NCBI GenBank assembly: GCA_002469805.1
Contig: DKNW01000088.1
Span: 1 to 6,499 of the forward strand
DNA: 6,499 nt
Direction of reading: 5' to 3'
From: Rhodobiaceae bacterium UBA7378
Lineage (GTDB): Bacteria > Pseudomonadota > Alphaproteobacteria > RS24
The notes under the pieces are model-generated. The model saw only the letters and a program-made list of their open reading frames with translations. It was not told the origin of the DNA and ran no database searches. Below are positions 6,198-6,499 of this stretch, piece after piece. A program made the translations under genes and the position numbers. Numbering within the stretch: the stretch's first letter is position 1; each line of letters starts with the position of its first letter.

Positions 6198-6499
6198 ATG
6201 ACTGAGATTGTTCTGGTGGATGATGATGCCAATATTCTGGCATCTGTGCGCATTGCGCTTGAGGCTGACGGCTTCCGCGTGCGCAGTTATACCGACGGCC
6301 ATTCCGCGCTCGCCGCACTGGAGACACAGCCTGCGGATATCGGCGTTTTCGATATTAAAATGCCCCGCATGGACGGGCTTGAGCTACTGCGGAAATTGCG
6401 CCAAACCAGCAATATGCCGGTTGTTTTCCTGACCTCAAAGGATGATGAAATCGACGAAGTGTTCGGGTTCAAAATGGGCGCGGATGACTACATCACCAA
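6198..6499 (+). CDS. chvI: ChvI-type two-component response regulator (partial, runs off right edge)
   Basis: The first 100 residues form a complete receiver domain apart from its last part. Acidic pocket residues are D8, D9 and D10, the phospho-acceptor is D52 in FDIKMPRMDG, and the switch residue is T79 in FLTSKD. The last partial codon begins AA, as expected for the conserved lysine after GADDYIT. The sequence closely matches rhizobial ChvI (VDDD.NIL, SYTDG/TYTDG, SKDDEIDE, GFKMGADD). The missing part should be an OmpR/PhoB-type winged-helix DNA-binding domain. ChvI with sensor kinase ChvG (and ExoR in rhizobia) controls envelope, acid and exopolysaccharide responses; chvG would be expected next. 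The ATG at 6198 is the only plausible start, because an in-frame TGA lies at 6183-6185. The nearby AGAGGG is only three bases away, while AAGGA lies further upstream, so initiation signals are not ideal. Confidence 0.92.
   Translation, partial: MTEIVLVDDDANILASVRIALEADGFRVRSYTDGHSALAALETQPADIGVFDIKMPRMDGLELLRKLRQTSNMPVVFLTSKDDEIDEVFGFKMGADDYIT

Overview
This window looks like ordinary chromosomal DNA from an alphaproteobacterium. The grounds are the gene set and how closely the proteins resemble alphaproteobacterial forms: a ChvI-type response regulator sits head-to-head with an ATP-dependent PEP carboxykinase gene, an arrangement known from Rhizobiales and some other alphaproteobacteria, next to a full-length polA. 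The order cannot be settled from this sequence alone. Most of the window is dense, moderately GC-rich housekeeping sequence. The exceptions are the AT-rich polA/pckA junction and the non-coding left end.

Layout, left to right. Bases 1-221 hold no complete gene. They contain a possible 22-residue C-terminal tail of an unidentified protein, four GAGCA motifs arranged as two mirrored direct pairs one helical turn apart, and a small terminator-like hairpin on the + strand. Next is tRNA-Arg(CCG) on the minus strand with its CCA end encoded. The DNA on the 3' side of this tRNA looks like a possible integration boundary, but no integrase can be confirmed. Upstream of the tRNA on the same strand is a YadG-type ABC-2 ATPase gene, with no permease partner visible. 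Divergent from it is polA (956 residues), with 5' nuclease, proofreading and polymerase active sites all intact.

polA converges on pckA across an 80-base, very AT-rich gap. Most of that gap is spanned by two inverted repeats sharing one centre, probably a bidirectional transcription end. pckA (533 residues, minus strand) carries the complete ATP-PEPCK active site. It has a good sigma-70-like promoter in the 194-base divergent region shared with chvI. Two dyads lie on and just upstream of the pckA -35 box and are candidate operators. chvI runs off the right edge after 100 residues; its sensor kinase chvG would be expected beyond.

The genes cover replication and repair (polA), gluconeogenesis from C4 acids (pckA), envelope/acid-stress signalling (chvI) and export (the ATPase). 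Pairing pckA with chvI suggests a link between envelope signalling and central carbon flux. I found no convincing new biological system here. The observations most worth checking are the tRNA-side repeat array, the concentric palindrome and the pckA/chvI regulatory dyads.
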